The notes under the pieces were generated by a model, which saw nothing but the letters and a program-made list of their open reading frames with translations, was not told the DNA's origin and did no database searches. Below, piece after piece: positions 14,127 through 22,919 of a DNA stretch of 30,571 nucleotides. The position numbers and the translations under genes are program-made. The stretch comes from JBEKEX01 sp050013615 (lineage in GTDB: Bacteria > Chloroflexota > Anaerolineae > Anaerolineales > Anaerolineaceae): the NCBI GenBank assembly GCA_050013615.1, contig JBEKEX010000009.1, positions 1 to 30,571 of the forward strand, in the 5' to 3' direction. Every line of letters begins with the position of its first letter. Position 1 is the first letter of the stretch.

Positions 14127-15202
14127 ACCAACCCGGCGAAGTAAGCCCCGACATCTACCTGCACGAGTTCAAACCGAAATCCATGCTGCGTGTGCCGGCC
14201 CACGCGGTTCTGAGGCCGCGTTTCCCGGTGATCGACGCCCACAACCATTTGATGGAACCCTTTGGCGGCGGCTGGGACAAGAAACCGCTGGCTGAACTGA
14301 TAGACATCCTCGACCAAGCCAACGTAAGCACTTACGTCGACCTCGATGGCGGTTGGGGTGAGAACATTTTGGAAAGCCACCTGGACTATTTCAAAGCCAA
14401 ACAGCCCGAACGCTTTGCCATCTTTGGCGGCGTCGACTGGAACGCCTGGGCAGAGCGCGGCGGCCGTTTCAGCGATTGGGCTGCCGGCCGGTTGCGTGCG
14501 CAACAACAACGCGGCGCCCAAGGTTTGAAGATCTGGAAGCCGTTTGGCCTGCAGGTCAAAGACCCACAGGGCAAGGTCGCACGCATCAACGATCCACGCC
14601 TGGACGCCATCTGGGAGACGGCCGGAGAGCTCCATTTGCCCGTGCTGATCCACGTTGCCGACCCGGCCGCATTCTTCCTGCCGCTCGATCCCTCCAACGA
14701 GCGCTGGGAGGAACTGCATGCTCACCCAGACTGGCACTTCCCCAGTCCACCCTACCCCGCGTTCAAGAGGATCATCGAAGATCTGGCCGATCTGGTCAGC
14801 CGTCACCCCGGGACAACCTTCATCGGTGCCCACGTAGGCTGCTACGCCGAGAATTTAGCCTGGGTAGGCACTTTGCTTGATCGCTGCCCCAACTTTTACG
14901 TGGATATCGCCGGCCGCATGGGAGAGCTGGGTCGCCAACCCTACACGGCGCGGCGCTTCTTCTTTAAGTATGCCGATCGCATCTTGTTCGGGACCGACGT
15001 CGGCCCAGACCTGGAATATTATCGCCTCCATTATCGCTTCCTCGAAACCGACGACGAGTATTTCAATTACTCCACTTCTGAAATTCCCGGCCAGGGGCGC
15101 TGGTATGTGTGCGGCATGTACCTGCCCGATGACGTGCTTGAAAAAATCTATTATCGCAATGCGCAGAAAATCATTACGCACAATAAGGAGAACCATGACT
15201 GA
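14123..15202 (+). CDS. Amidohydrolase-family (Amidohydro_2) metal-dependent hydrolase
   Basis: The ATG at 14123 overlaps the repressor stop and has GGAGGT ten bases upstream; the product is 359 residues. DAHNH (His40, His42) gives the first metal-binding pair, IHVAD about residue 177 and GAHVGC (near His236) further ligands, and FGTDVG (near Asp292) the catalytic aspartate. This matches TIM-barrel hydrolases of the Amidohydro_2 type, which include decarboxylases, lactonases and amide hydrolases. In a sugar operon a lactonase or an acyl-removing hydrolase is conceivable. It does not look like the AgaA/NagA N-acetyl-sugar-phosphate deacetylases, so its step in the pathway is unknown. The 3' end overlaps the next gene by 8 bases. 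Confidence 0.8.
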   Translation: MNQPGEVSPDIYLHEFKPKSMLRVPAHAVLRPRFPVIDAHNHLMEPFGGGWDKKPLAELIDILDQANVSTYVDLDGGWGENILESHLDYFKAKQPERFAIFGGVDWNAWAERGGRFSDWAAGRLRAQQQRGAQGLKIWKPFGLQVKDPQGKVARINDPRLDAIWETAGELHLPVLIHVADPAAFFLPLDPSNERWEELHAHPDWHFPSPPYPAFKRIIEDLADLVSRHPGTTFIGAHVGCYAENLAWVGTLLDRCPNFYVDIAGRMGELGRQPYTARRFFFKYADRILFGTDVGPDLEYYRLHYRFLETDDEYFNYSTSEIPGQGRWYVCGMYLPDDVLEKIYYRNAQKIITHNKENHD

Positions 15203-16232
15203 ACGTGGACATTTCACCCACCAGGAGATCATGAGCCAGCCGCAGGTTTGGACCAGCGCCTTGGAGACACTGGATAAGCAGAAGGCTCAACTCAAATCGC
15301 TCTATACATCTTTACCGTTTGACGAGATCATTTTCACCGGCTGTGGTTCCACTTATTATTTGTCTCTGGCTGCCGCGGCGCTTTTCCAAGAACTGTCTGG
15401 CGTGCCGGCGCGCGGCGTACCCGGGTCGGAAGCATGGCTGACGCCAAACATATTTTTAGCCAACCATCCCACTTTATTGGTTGCAGTCAGCCGTTCAGGC
15501 GAGACCACCGAGACCCTGCATGCCTGCGAGAATTTTCGCCTAAAGGGAAACGGTAAAATCGCCACCCTGTCCTGCTATCCAAAGCTTCCCTTGGCAACAC
15601 TGGGTGACCTGAACCTGTTGTTTCCAGCAGCGCAGGAAGAAAGCATCGCCCAGACGCGTGCCTTTTCCACACTTTACCTGGCCGCGGCTTATGTGAGCAC
15701 CTTGTGGGCCGGACGGGATGATTTGGTGGATGCCATGCATAAGTTGCCGGAAGTCTGTCAGCGATTGCTGGAACGTTACCAGAAACTGACCGAAGAGTTG
15801 GGCAATGACAGCGAGATCGAACGGTTCTATTTCCTGGGATCCGGCGCCCGCTACGGGCTGGCCAGCGAGTTGAACCTGAAAATGAAAGAAATGTCGCTCA
15901 GTTATAGCGAATCTTTCCACTTTATGGAATTCCGCCACGGGCCACAATCCATGGTCAATGAACACACGCTGGTAGTTGCCATGCTTTCAGACCGCAATCG
16001 TGTTTACGAGGCAGCGGTCGTTGAAGAGATGCACGCTCGTGGAGCCAGGATACTCAGCATAGCAGAAGAAAACGCTGATGTGATCTTCAGCTCCGGCATC
16101 CCCGAAGAGGCGCGCAACGTGCTTTATCTGCCCATTGGACAGCTTATTGCTTATCACCGCTCGCTCACGCGTGGATTGGATCCAGACAAACCGCGCAATC
16201 TGTCTGCGGTGGTCAAACTGGGCGCAAGTTAA
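15195..16232 (+). CDS. SIS-domain sugar-phosphate isomerase/deaminase (AgaS-like)
   Basis: AAGGAG four bases upstream fixes the ATG at 15195 (345 residues), within the end of the amidohydrolase gene. Two SIS domains are visible. The first has IIFTGCGSTYYLSLAAAALF and VAVSRSGETTET, the second FYFLGSGARYGLASELNLKMKEMS and the EFRHGPQSMV loop shared with GlmS isomerase and AgaS. AgaS converts galactosamine 6-phosphate to tagatose 6-phosphate with release of ammonia, which would fit the tagatose-type enzymes encoded downstream. An isomerase acting on another phosphosugar cannot be excluded. It lacks the glutaminase domain of GlmS. Confidence 0.85.
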   Translation: MTERGHFTHQEIMSQPQVWTSALETLDKQKAQLKSLYTSLPFDEIIFTGCGSTYYLSLAAAALFQELSGVPARGVPGSEAWLTPNIFLANHPTLLVAVSRSGETTETLHACENFRLKGNGKIATLSCYPKLPLATLGDLNLLFPAAQEESIAQTRAFSTLYLAAAYVSTLWAGRDDLVDAMHKLPEVCQRLLERYQKLTEELGNDSEIERFYFLGSGARYGLASELNLKMKEMSLSYSESFHFMEFRHGPQSMVNEHTLVVAMLSDRNRVYEAAVVEEMHARGARILSIAEENADVIFSSGIPEEARNVLYLPIGQLIAYHRSLTRGLDPDKPRNLSAVVKLGAS

Positions 16233-16336
16233 AACCAGGAGGTGAGCAAACAGAAATAATTGCATCTTCTTTGCAGACCAAGCAGCAGGTTCCTGAACAG
16301 GACGATAAAACACCAGAAACGATAAAGGAGGGAAGA

Positions 16337-17620
16337 ATGAAAAACAAGTTCTTGATATTCGCTTTACTGATATCTCTGCTCCTTTCAGCATGTGGAGGCT
16401 CAGCAGCCGCCAAACCGACAGAGCAACAAGTCACCATCAAAGTCATGTTATGGGGTTCGCCTGAAGAGTTGGCCGTGTGGCAAAAGATGGCGGATAACTT
16501 CACCGCTAAAAACCCCAACATCAAAGTAACCATGGATGTTTCTGACTGGGATTCATATTGGGACAAATTGAACACACTCTATGCTGCCAACACGCCGCCT
16601 GATTTGTTCTCGATGGATGCCCCGCTCTTCATGGACTGGTATTCGCGGGGTGCGCTGCAAAATCTACAACCCTACATCGATGCCAACCCTGGTATGCTGG
16701 ATGACTTCTATCCTATCACCTTGAAAGCTTATGATGTTAATGGAAATTATTACGGCTTGCCACATGATGCTCAAACTATCGTGTTGTTCTACAACAAAGA
16801 CATGTTCGACGCCGCCAACATTCCCTATCCCGATGGCACATGGACCTTCGAAAAACTACGCGATGTAGCCAAGCAGTTGACCAAAGACACCAATGGCGAC
16901 GGAAAGATCGACCAATGGGGCTTTTCTCCAGATCTATGGGACATGGAGTTGTTTTGGAGCGAGGCGATCTGGGGTTACGGTGGTCAAGTGGTCAGCGATG
17001 ATTTCACCAAGACGACGTTGACCGACAGCCCTGCCCGTGAGGCCTGGCACTATATTGCTGATATGGTGCTCACAGATAAATCCATCCCGGATGCAGATAC
17101 TTCCAAACAATTTGGCGGTGATCCCTTCCAAGCAGGAGTGGCTGCCATGACCACCATCGGCCATTGGGCAGTCCCAACCTACGCCGCCCAGTCCTTTAAA
17201 TGGGATGTGGCACCTTTCCCGACTGGACCGGCAGGGCAAGTCACCAGCGTCAACTGCGCCGGTTTTGTCATGGCCAAGAATTCCACTCATCCGGATCAGG
17301 CCTGGCAATTCCTTCAGTATGTAGTAAGCACCGAAGGCCAAACACAATTGGCGCAGCTTGGCCTCTCAATACCCGTCTTGAAATCGATCGCCACTAGCTC
17401 GGTATATCTCGATCAAACCACTCCCAAGATCAACCAGCAGGTGTTTGTGGATGCCCTGGCATACGCTCACATGAAACCGGTATTCCGCGGCTATGATGAA
17501 TGGTCCACTATCGTGGGCGATAGCTTGATCCCTGTTTGGTCAGGCGAGAAGAACATCGATGATGTTCTGGATGAAATCCGCCCCCAGGCTGATGCAGTGC
17601 TTGCGAAGTATTATCACTAA
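16337..17620 (+). CDS. ABC sugar transporter, substrate-binding lipoprotein
   Basis: The ATG at 16337 is preceded by GGAGG and begins a lipoprotein signal peptide (MKNKFLIFALLISLLLSAC, lipid-modified Cys19). The 427-residue protein continues as a family 1 solute-binding protein (MalE/UgpB type): VTIKVMLWGSPEELAVWQKM, NTPPDLFSMDAP, YGLPHDAQTIVLFYNKDMF, VNCAGFVMAKNSTHPDQAWQFL. It captures a sugar or oligosaccharide outside the membrane and delivers it to the two permeases encoded next. The transport ATPase is missing from the window, so a shared MsmK-type ATPase from elsewhere is likely. A strong hairpin at 17636-17662 lies between this gene and the first permease. Confidence 0.93.
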   Translation: MKNKFLIFALLISLLLSACGGSAAAKPTEQQVTIKVMLWGSPEELAVWQKMADNFTAKNPNIKVTMDVSDWDSYWDKLNTLYAANTPPDLFSMDAPLFMDWYSRGALQNLQPYIDANPGMLDDFYPITLKAYDVNGNYYGLPHDAQTIVLFYNKDMFDAANIPYPDGTWTFEKLRDVAKQLTKDTNGDGKIDQWGFSPDLWDMELFWSEAIWGYGGQVVSDDFTKTTLTDSPAREAWHYIADMVLTDKSIPDADTSKQFGGDPFQAGVAAMTTIGHWAVPTYAAQSFKWDVAPFPTGPAGQVTSVNCAGFVMAKNSTHPDQAWQFLQYVVSTEGQTQLAQLGLSIPVLKSIATSSVYLDQTTPKINQQVFVDALAYAHMKPVFRGYDEWSTIVGDSLIPVWSGEKNIDDVLDEIRPQADAVLAKYYH

Positions 17621-17635
17621 CCCATTACGAAGTTT

Positions 17636-17662
17636 GGTTGGGTGCCTTGCCGGCACCCAACC
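17636..17662 (+). other. Intercistronic hairpin between binding protein and permease genes
   Basis: GGTTGGGTGCC (17636-17646) pairs perfectly over 11 bp with GGCACCCAACC (17652-17662) around TTGCC. No T-run follows, so it is probably not a full terminator. Such hairpins after the first ABC gene commonly protect the upstream mRNA and raise binding protein over permease levels. Confidence 0.75.
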
Positions 17663-17679
17663 AGCACAATAGAGGCAAC

Positions 17680-18567
17680 ATGGATACCGGTCTGAAACCT
17701 TTAGGCAAAGAGCGCTGGTGGCTGGTTGTGCTGTTGGCACCGACCATCATCGGACTGGTCTTCGGTACATTGGGGTCGATTATCGCCACCACATTGATCA
17801 GTCTCACCCAATGGGACAACATCAATCCGCCCATCTGGGTTGGTTTTCAAAATTTCATCGCCACATTCACCCAACCTGCGTTTCTTGGAGCACTGCATAA
17901 CACGCTCGTATTCACTGCCCTGTACGTCCCTGGCACGGTGGTGGCTTCACTCGTGGCTGCGCTGCTGCTGAACAGAAAGATCGTAGGAGTTGGCATATTC
18001 CGCACTTTATATTTCCTGCCCTCGATCACGTCTGCAGTTGCGGTCAGCCTGATTTTTAGCTGGTTGTATGCCAAGGATAACGGCCTCCTCAACTACATGA
18101 TCAGCTCCATGGGCGGCCAACCTATCAACTGGCTGGGCACTCAAAATGTGATGACCTCGGTGGTCATTGCCAATATATGGGGAGCCATCGGTGAAGGTAT
18201 GGTCATTTTCCTGGCGGGGTTGCAGGCCATCCCTAAAGAGTATTATGAAGCTGCAACCGTCGATGGCGCCGGCGGATGGGCAAAGTTTTTACATCTGACA
18301 TTGCCGCTTATCACCCCGAGCATTTTCTTCCAGACCCTGATCACTACCATCAATGGCTTTCAGGCATTCGAATATATCTACATGATGACCCGGCACGGCA
18401 ACGGCGATAGCTCGATCCCCGTGGTGGTCTTTTCGATCTACCGAAATGGTTTCCGTTGGTTCAACCTGGGGGGGGCAAGTGCACAGGCGCTGATCCTCTC
18501 AGCCATCATCATTGTGCTGATGCTTGTCTATTTTGAAGCAGAGAAACGGTGGGTGGTCTATGACTAG
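17680..18567 (+). CDS. ABC sugar transporter permease (MalF/UgpA type)
   Basis: The likely start is ATG 17680 (MDTGLKPLGKERWWLVVLLAPTIIG), giving 295 residues with six predicted membrane helices. The ABC permease EAA loop is visible as EYYEAATVDGAGGWAKFLHLTLPLITPSIFF near the C-terminal third, where the ATPase docks. It pairs with the next permease to form the channel. The ribosome site is weak (AGAGG), which, with the hairpin just upstream, fits lower expression than the binding protein. Confidence 0.93.
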   Translation: MDTGLKPLGKERWWLVVLLAPTIIGLVFGTLGSIIATTLISLTQWDNINPPIWVGFQNFIATFTQPAFLGALHNTLVFTALYVPGTVVASLVAALLLNRKIVGVGIFRTLYFLPSITSAVAVSLIFSWLYAKDNGLLNYMISSMGGQPINWLGTQNVMTSVVIANIWGAIGEGMVIFLAGLQAIPKEYYEAATVDGAGGWAKFLHLTLPLITPSIFFQTLITTINGFQAFEYIYMMTRHGNGDSSIPVVVFSIYRNGFRWFNLGGASAQALILSAIIIVLMLVYFEAEKRWVVYD

Positions 18568-18577
18568 AGGAACAGCC

Positions 18578-19414
18578 ATGAACCTGAAAACGCAGAAAAT
18601 CGTCGGAAGTATCCTAACCTACCTGGCCGTCATCGCCGGTGCCATACTCTTTGCAGGTCCGTTCGTCTGGATGATATCCACCGCTTTCAAACTCCCTGCT
18701 GACCAATACACTCGCGGCCTCATTCCAAACCCATTTACATTCAGCAATTTCACCGATTTGCTGATAAAACTGCCTGAATTCCCCCGACAAATGTTCAACA
18801 GCTTCATGATCGCCGCCCTAACTACTTTTGGGCAGGTCGTTACCTGTGCCATGGCGGCCTTTGCTTTTGCGGTAGTCAAATTTCGCGGGCGAAACCTGCT
18901 CTTCACTCTTTTATTGATCACATTTGTCATCCCATCTCAAGTGACCCTCATCCCGAACTTCATCATCTTCTCGAGAATCGGCTGGGTGGGCACCCAATTG
19001 CCCTTAATCATCCCTGCATTTTTAGGCGGCGCGTTTGGCACTTTCCTCTTGCGGCAGTATTTCCTGACCTTACCGCACGAACTGGCCGAAGCAGCCCGCA
19101 TGGATGGGGCTTCCCTTTTGCAAATATTTTGGGAAATCTACCTGCCACTAGCGCGTCCAGCGATGGCTGCCCTGGCATTGTTTACTTTTCTGGGCTCCTG
19201 GAATGATTTGTTGCATCCCTTGATCTACCTGCCTACCAATCAAAATTTAACCACCATCACGGTGGGATTGTCGTTATTCCAGACCCAGTACGGCGGCAGG
19301 TGGACAATCTTGATGGCTGGCACACTAATCAGTGTGCTGCCGATCATCATCCTGTTCTTCTTCATGCAAAAGCAGTTCATCGAAGGTATCGCACTTTCGG
19401 GTGTGAAACGATAA
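18578..19414 (+). CDS. ABC sugar transporter permease (MalG/UgpE type)
   Basis: ATG 18578 is chosen because AGAGGA lies six bases upstream. An earlier in-frame ATG at 18560 would overlap the preceding gene by eight bases and is also possible. The 278-residue protein shows the MalG pattern: an N-terminal helix with GPFVWMISTAFK, a core of five more helices and the EAA loop ELAEAARMDGASLLQIFWEIYLPLARPAMAALA, ending with FIEGIALSGVKR, the classic end of this family. It forms the second half of the importer. Confidence 0.93.
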   Translation: MNLKTQKIVGSILTYLAVIAGAILFAGPFVWMISTAFKLPADQYTRGLIPNPFTFSNFTDLLIKLPEFPRQMFNSFMIAALTTFGQVVTCAMAAFAFAVVKFRGRNLLFTLLLITFVIPSQVTLIPNFIIFSRIGWVGTQLPLIIPAFLGGAFGTFLLRQYFLTLPHELAEAARMDGASLLQIFWEIYLPLARPAMAALALFTFLGSWNDLLHPLIYLPTNQNLTTITVGLSLFQTQYGGRWTILMAGTLISVLPIIILFFFMQKQFIEGIALSGVKR

Positions 19415-19503
19415 CCACCTCGCGTAAACCAAACTGCAATGTCGGCTTAAGTTCTTCGACATTGAAAACAATATCGTTAGAATCATCTGCTTAAGGAGAA
19501 AAA

Positions 19504-20796
19504 ATGAAACCAAAAATCACATTCATCGGTGCAGGCAGTGTTGTGTTCACCCGAGATTTGCTAGGTGACATATTGACATTCCCCGAGCTGCAGGATTGCA
19601 CCATCAGCTTACACGATATCGACCCGATACGCCTTGAAACCGCAGAGATGATGGCACGTTGGACGGCCAAAACCCTGGGTGCCAAGCCCAAAATTGAAAC
19701 CAGCCTGGACCGCAAAAAGTCATTAGAAGGCGCCAATTACGCCATCAACATGATCCAGGTTGGGATGCACGAGGCCACCCTGATCGATTTTGACGTGCCG
19801 CGCAAATACGGCGTCAAGCAAACCATCGGGGATACCCACAGCATCGGCGGCATTTTCCGCGCCCTGCGTACCATCCCGGTCATGCTGGGGATTGCCGCTG
19901 ATATGCAGGAAGTCTGCCCGAACGTCGAATTCATGAACTACACCAACCCCATGTCCATGTTGTGCTGGTCAGTATTTGGCTACACGCCAATCAAGATCGT
20001 CGGCCTGTGCCATAGCATCCAGAACACTACTGAGCAGATCTCTCAATATGTTGGTGTCCCCTATAACGAAGTCACATACTTTGGGGCAGGCATCAACCAC
20101 GTTGCCTGGATCCTCAAGTTCGAACACAACGGAAAGGACGTTTATCCTTTGCTGCGCAAAGCGATGGAAGAAGGACGCATCCCCAAAGACGACCTGGTGC
20201 GTGCCGAGTTGTTCCGTCGTCTGGGTTATTACGTCACCGAATCCAGCGAACACAACTCAGAATATTCCGCTCATTTCATCCCACATAAAGGTCAAATTGA
20301 GAAATTCAACATCCCCATTGACGAATACGTTCGACGCAGTGAAGAAAATTTGAAAGAATTTGATGAGACGCGCAGAAAACTACTGGCTGGCGAATCCTTC
20401 GAGATCGAACGTAGTGCCGAATATGCCTCGTTGATCATCCATTCCATGGAAACCGATCAGAAACGTGTCATATACGGCAATGTTCGCAATGAGCACTTGA
20501 TCGATAATCTCCCTTACGGTTGTTGCGTGGAGGTACCTTGCTTGGTGGACCGCAACGGCATCCAGCCTACTCACATTGGCGCACTACCGCCACAATTGGC
20601 TGCCATGGATCGCCTTCACATTAACGTCCATGAATTGACCGTGCGGGGCGCTTTGGAAGGCAAACGTGATTATATTTACCAGGCCGCCATGCTGGACCCA
20701 CTCGTGGCTGCATCATTGCCGTTGGACCAAATTTGGGCACTTGTCGATGAGATGATCGCCGCTCATGGTGACGCCATGCCAGAAGGGATTCGTTAA
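19504..20796 (+). CDS. melA: Glycoside hydrolase family 4, alpha-galactosidase-like
   Basis: AAGGAG five bases before the ATG supports the start (430 residues). The N-terminal Rossmann motif ITFIGAGSVVFTRDLLGDIL binds NAD+. The metal-binding Cys169 (GLCHSIQ) and His199 (GAGINHVAW) of GH4 are present, as is YTNPMSM. GDTHSIGGIFRALRTIPV matches the alpha-galactosidase (MelA) branch, rather than the 6-phospho-glycosidase branch. GH4 enzymes cleave by oxidation and beta-elimination using NAD+ and a divalent metal. Because the importer brings in unphosphorylated sugar, an unphosphorylated galactoside is the likely substrate. The symbol is tentative: alpha-glucosidases and glucuronidases also occur in the family. 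Confidence 0.88.
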   Translation: MKPKITFIGAGSVVFTRDLLGDILTFPELQDCTISLHDIDPIRLETAEMMARWTAKTLGAKPKIETSLDRKKSLEGANYAINMIQVGMHEATLIDFDVPRKYGVKQTIGDTHSIGGIFRALRTIPVMLGIAADMQEVCPNVEFMNYTNPMSMLCWSVFGYTPIKIVGLCHSIQNTTEQISQYVGVPYNEVTYFGAGINHVAWILKFEHNGKDVYPLLRKAMEEGRIPKDDLVRAELFRRLGYYVTESSEHNSEYSAHFIPHKGQIEKFNIPIDEYVRRSEENLKEFDETRRKLLAGESFEIERSAEYASLIIHSMETDQKRVIYGNVRNEHLIDNLPYGCCVEVPCLVDRNGIQPTHIGALPPQLAAMDRLHINVHELTVRGALEGKRDYIYQAAMLDPLVAASLPLDQIWALVDEMIAAHGDAMPEGIR

Positions 20797-20912
20797 AGGG
20801 TTCAAACCACCGCAAAGCGACTGCTGCAAAAACCGGTGATGGAATTGAGTATAATAGGAAGGCACCATCGCTTCTTCGTGGTCAATTATTTACTTTATTA
20901 TGTGGAGCAACA

Positions 20913-21899
20913 ATGAAAACGATCACCATCGGCAAATACCGCGGTTTACAGCAATGTGCCACCCCGCGCGGTACCATCTCCATCCTGGCGCTCGACCACC
21001 GCAACAATTTGCGCAACGCTCTCCGTCCGGACGACCCAAAATCGGTCACGGATCAGGATATGATCGATTTCAAACGCGATGTCATCGGCCTGGTAGCGCC
21101 TGCCGCCTCCGCCGTGCTGCTCGACCCTGAGTTCGGCATCGCCCAAAGCATCAAATCACGTGACCTGCCGGGCCAGGTGGGCCTGCTCGTCACGCTGGAA
21201 GAGACGGGGTACAGCGGCGACCCCAACTCGCGGTCATCCAAAATCCTGCCGGGTTGGAACCCGGCCAAAGCGCGGCGGATGGGCGCCAACGCCATCAAGC
21301 TGCTGGTGTATTACCACCCGGATGCATCGACCGCCGGCGAGATCGAGCAGTTAGTTGGCGACGTGGCAGAGCAATGCCGCCAACAGGACATCCCCTTCTT
21401 CCTCGAGCCGCTCTCGTATTCGCTCGACCCGAAAGAAAAGAAACTAACGCCTAAAGACCGCCGCCGGGTGGTGATCGAGACTGCTCGCAAGCTCACTCCG
21501 CTGGGTGCTGATGTGCTAAAGGCCGAATTTCCGCTGGATATCGCCGATGAAGTGAACGAAGAAGCCTGGGGCAAGGCCTGTGCTGAGCTATCGGCTGCCA
21601 GCACCATCCCCTGGGTGCTTCTTTCTGCTTCCGTTTCGTACGAAATCTACCTGCGGCAGGTGGCAGTGGCCTGCTGGAAAGGTGCCAGTGGCGTGGCCGT
21701 GGGGCGCGCCGTGTGGCAGGAGGCCGTGACCATGAGCGGTGAGGTGCGCAAACACTTTCTGCAAAACAAGGTATTCGAGCGTATGCAGCGCGTGACCGCA
21801 TTGTGCAATGCATTAGCCCGTCCCTGGACCGATTTTTATACCATCGCCGAACCGACCACCACTTGGTATCAGAATTATGCCAGCGATCTGGATCGGTGA
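20913..21899 (+). CDS. lacD: Tagatose 1,6-bisphosphate aldolase, LacD type (class I)
   Basis: The 328-residue protein matches LacD in length and landmarks: SILALDHRNNL near the start, AVLLDPEFG, AIKLLVYYHPD and the Schiff-base region DVLKAEFP with Lys203, at nearly the same position as in streptococcal LacD. Further landmarks are PWVLLSASVSYEIYLRQVAVAC and GASGVAVGRAVWQEAV. LacD splits tagatose 1,6-bisphosphate into DHAP and glyceraldehyde 3-phosphate. The related YihT cleaves a sulfofructose phosphate but is shorter (about 290 residues), so LacD is favoured. A TATAAT at 20850-20855 in the 116-base gap upstream may be an internal promoter, although its -35 box is poor. Confidence 0.85.
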   Translation: MKTITIGKYRGLQQCATPRGTISILALDHRNNLRNALRPDDPKSVTDQDMIDFKRDVIGLVAPAASAVLLDPEFGIAQSIKSRDLPGQVGLLVTLEETGYSGDPNSRSSKILPGWNPAKARRMGANAIKLLVYYHPDASTAGEIEQLVGDVAEQCRQQDIPFFLEPLSYSLDPKEKKLTPKDRRRVVIETARKLTPLGADVLKAEFPLDIADEVNEEAWGKACAELSAASTIPWVLLSASVSYEIYLRQVAVACWKGASGVAVGRAVWQEAVTMSGEVRKHFLQNKVFERMQRVTALCNALARPWTDFYTIAEPTTTWYQNYASDLDR

Positions 21900-21948
21900 C
21901 ACCACTACCCTGCCGCCCAGCAGCAAATCAAAGCTGCGTGTGCCATGA

Positions 21949-22884
21949 ATGAAAATGCCAGAAACTAAAGAATTCGACATGATCGTGGTCGGCGACCTAA
22001 ACGCCGACCTCGTCTTAACCGGGGATGTCGTCCCGCAGTTCGGTCAGGTCGAAAAGCTGGTCGACGACGCCACCCTGACGCTGGGCAGCTCGGCCGGCAT
22101 CTTTGCCTGCGGTGCGGCCCGGCTGGGGCTGAAAACGGCGCTTATCAGCAAGATCGGCGACGATACTTTTGGGCATTTTCTTCTCTCGGAGCTGAAATGC
22201 CGGAACGTGGACACGCGCGGTGTGACCATCGACCTCAACGTCAAAACCGGGTTGACCGTCATTCTCAACCGGGGAACCGACCGGGCAATCCTCACCCACC
22301 TCGGGTCGATCTCGGAAATACACGGGACGGATATTGACCCAGAACTACTGGCCAATGGCCGTCACCTGCACCTGGCAGCCTATTACCTGCTCACCGGCTT
22401 GATGCCCGACGTGCCGGCACTTTTTACCCAGGCGCAGCACTTTGGCTTGACCACCTCACTGGACACCAATTACGACCCCAGTGAAACATGGGACGGCCAT
22501 TTGCCGGATGTGTTGAAGCACACCAGCCTGCTGCTGCCCAACGAGACCGAACTGCTCGGCATGACCCGTACCCAAACGCTGGCGCAAGGTGTGGAAGCTG
22601 TCGAACACTTGGCACCGCTGGTGGTGGTCAAGCTGGGTGCCCAAGGCGCCCTGGCGCGGCAAGGCAGTGAAACGATCACCGCTCCCAGTATCAAGGTCGA
22701 TGTGGTCGATACGGTGGGGGCCGGCGACTCATTCGACAGCGGTTTCCTGTACGGCTTTCTGGCACACTGGCCGTTGGAACGCTCCCTGCGCCTGGCTTGC
22801 ATCTGTGGCTCACTTTCAACACGTGCTGCTGGCGGCACCATTGCCCAAGCTACTCTGGAAGAAGCACTCCATTGCCTTGATTAA
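21949..22884 (+). CDS. PfkB-family carbohydrate kinase
   Basis: The 311-residue ribokinase-fold protein has the N-terminal substrate region (VVGDLNADLVL, LGSSAGIFACGAARLG, KIGDDTFGHFLLSEL) and the C-terminal PfkB signature DTVGAGDSFDSGFLYGFL with the catalytic Asp near residue 258. It phosphorylates a sugar or sugar phosphate with ATP. Placed between two tagatose-aldolase-type genes, tagatose 6-phosphate is the obvious candidate substrate, but ketohexoses and other keto sugars are possible. No clear ribosome site precedes the ATG at 21949; ATG 21955 and 21979 are alternatives. Confidence 0.88.
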   Translation: MKMPETKEFDMIVVGDLNADLVLTGDVVPQFGQVEKLVDDATLTLGSSAGIFACGAARLGLKTALISKIGDDTFGHFLLSELKCRNVDTRGVTIDLNVKTGLTVILNRGTDRAILTHLGSISEIHGTDIDPELLANGRHLHLAAYYLLTGLMPDVPALFTQAQHFGLTTSLDTNYDPSETWDGHLPDVLKHTSLLLPNETELLGMTRTQTLAQGVEAVEHLAPLVVVKLGAQGALARQGSETITAPSIKVDVVDTVGAGDSFDSGFLYGFLAHWPLERSLRLACICGSLSTRAAGGTIAQATLEEALHCLD

Positions 22885-22919
22885 CCTATCTCATTTACAG
22901 CTTTCGGAAACCAAAAAAC

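Noticed and set aside
13391..14833. A 480-codon minus-strand open frame across the DeoR and amidohydrolase genes
   Set aside because: It lies antisense to two well-supported genes and shows no domain or ribosome site.
17636..17662. A Rho-independent terminator after the binding-protein gene
   Set aside because: The stem is strong, but no T-run follows and the permease genes continue in the same direction.
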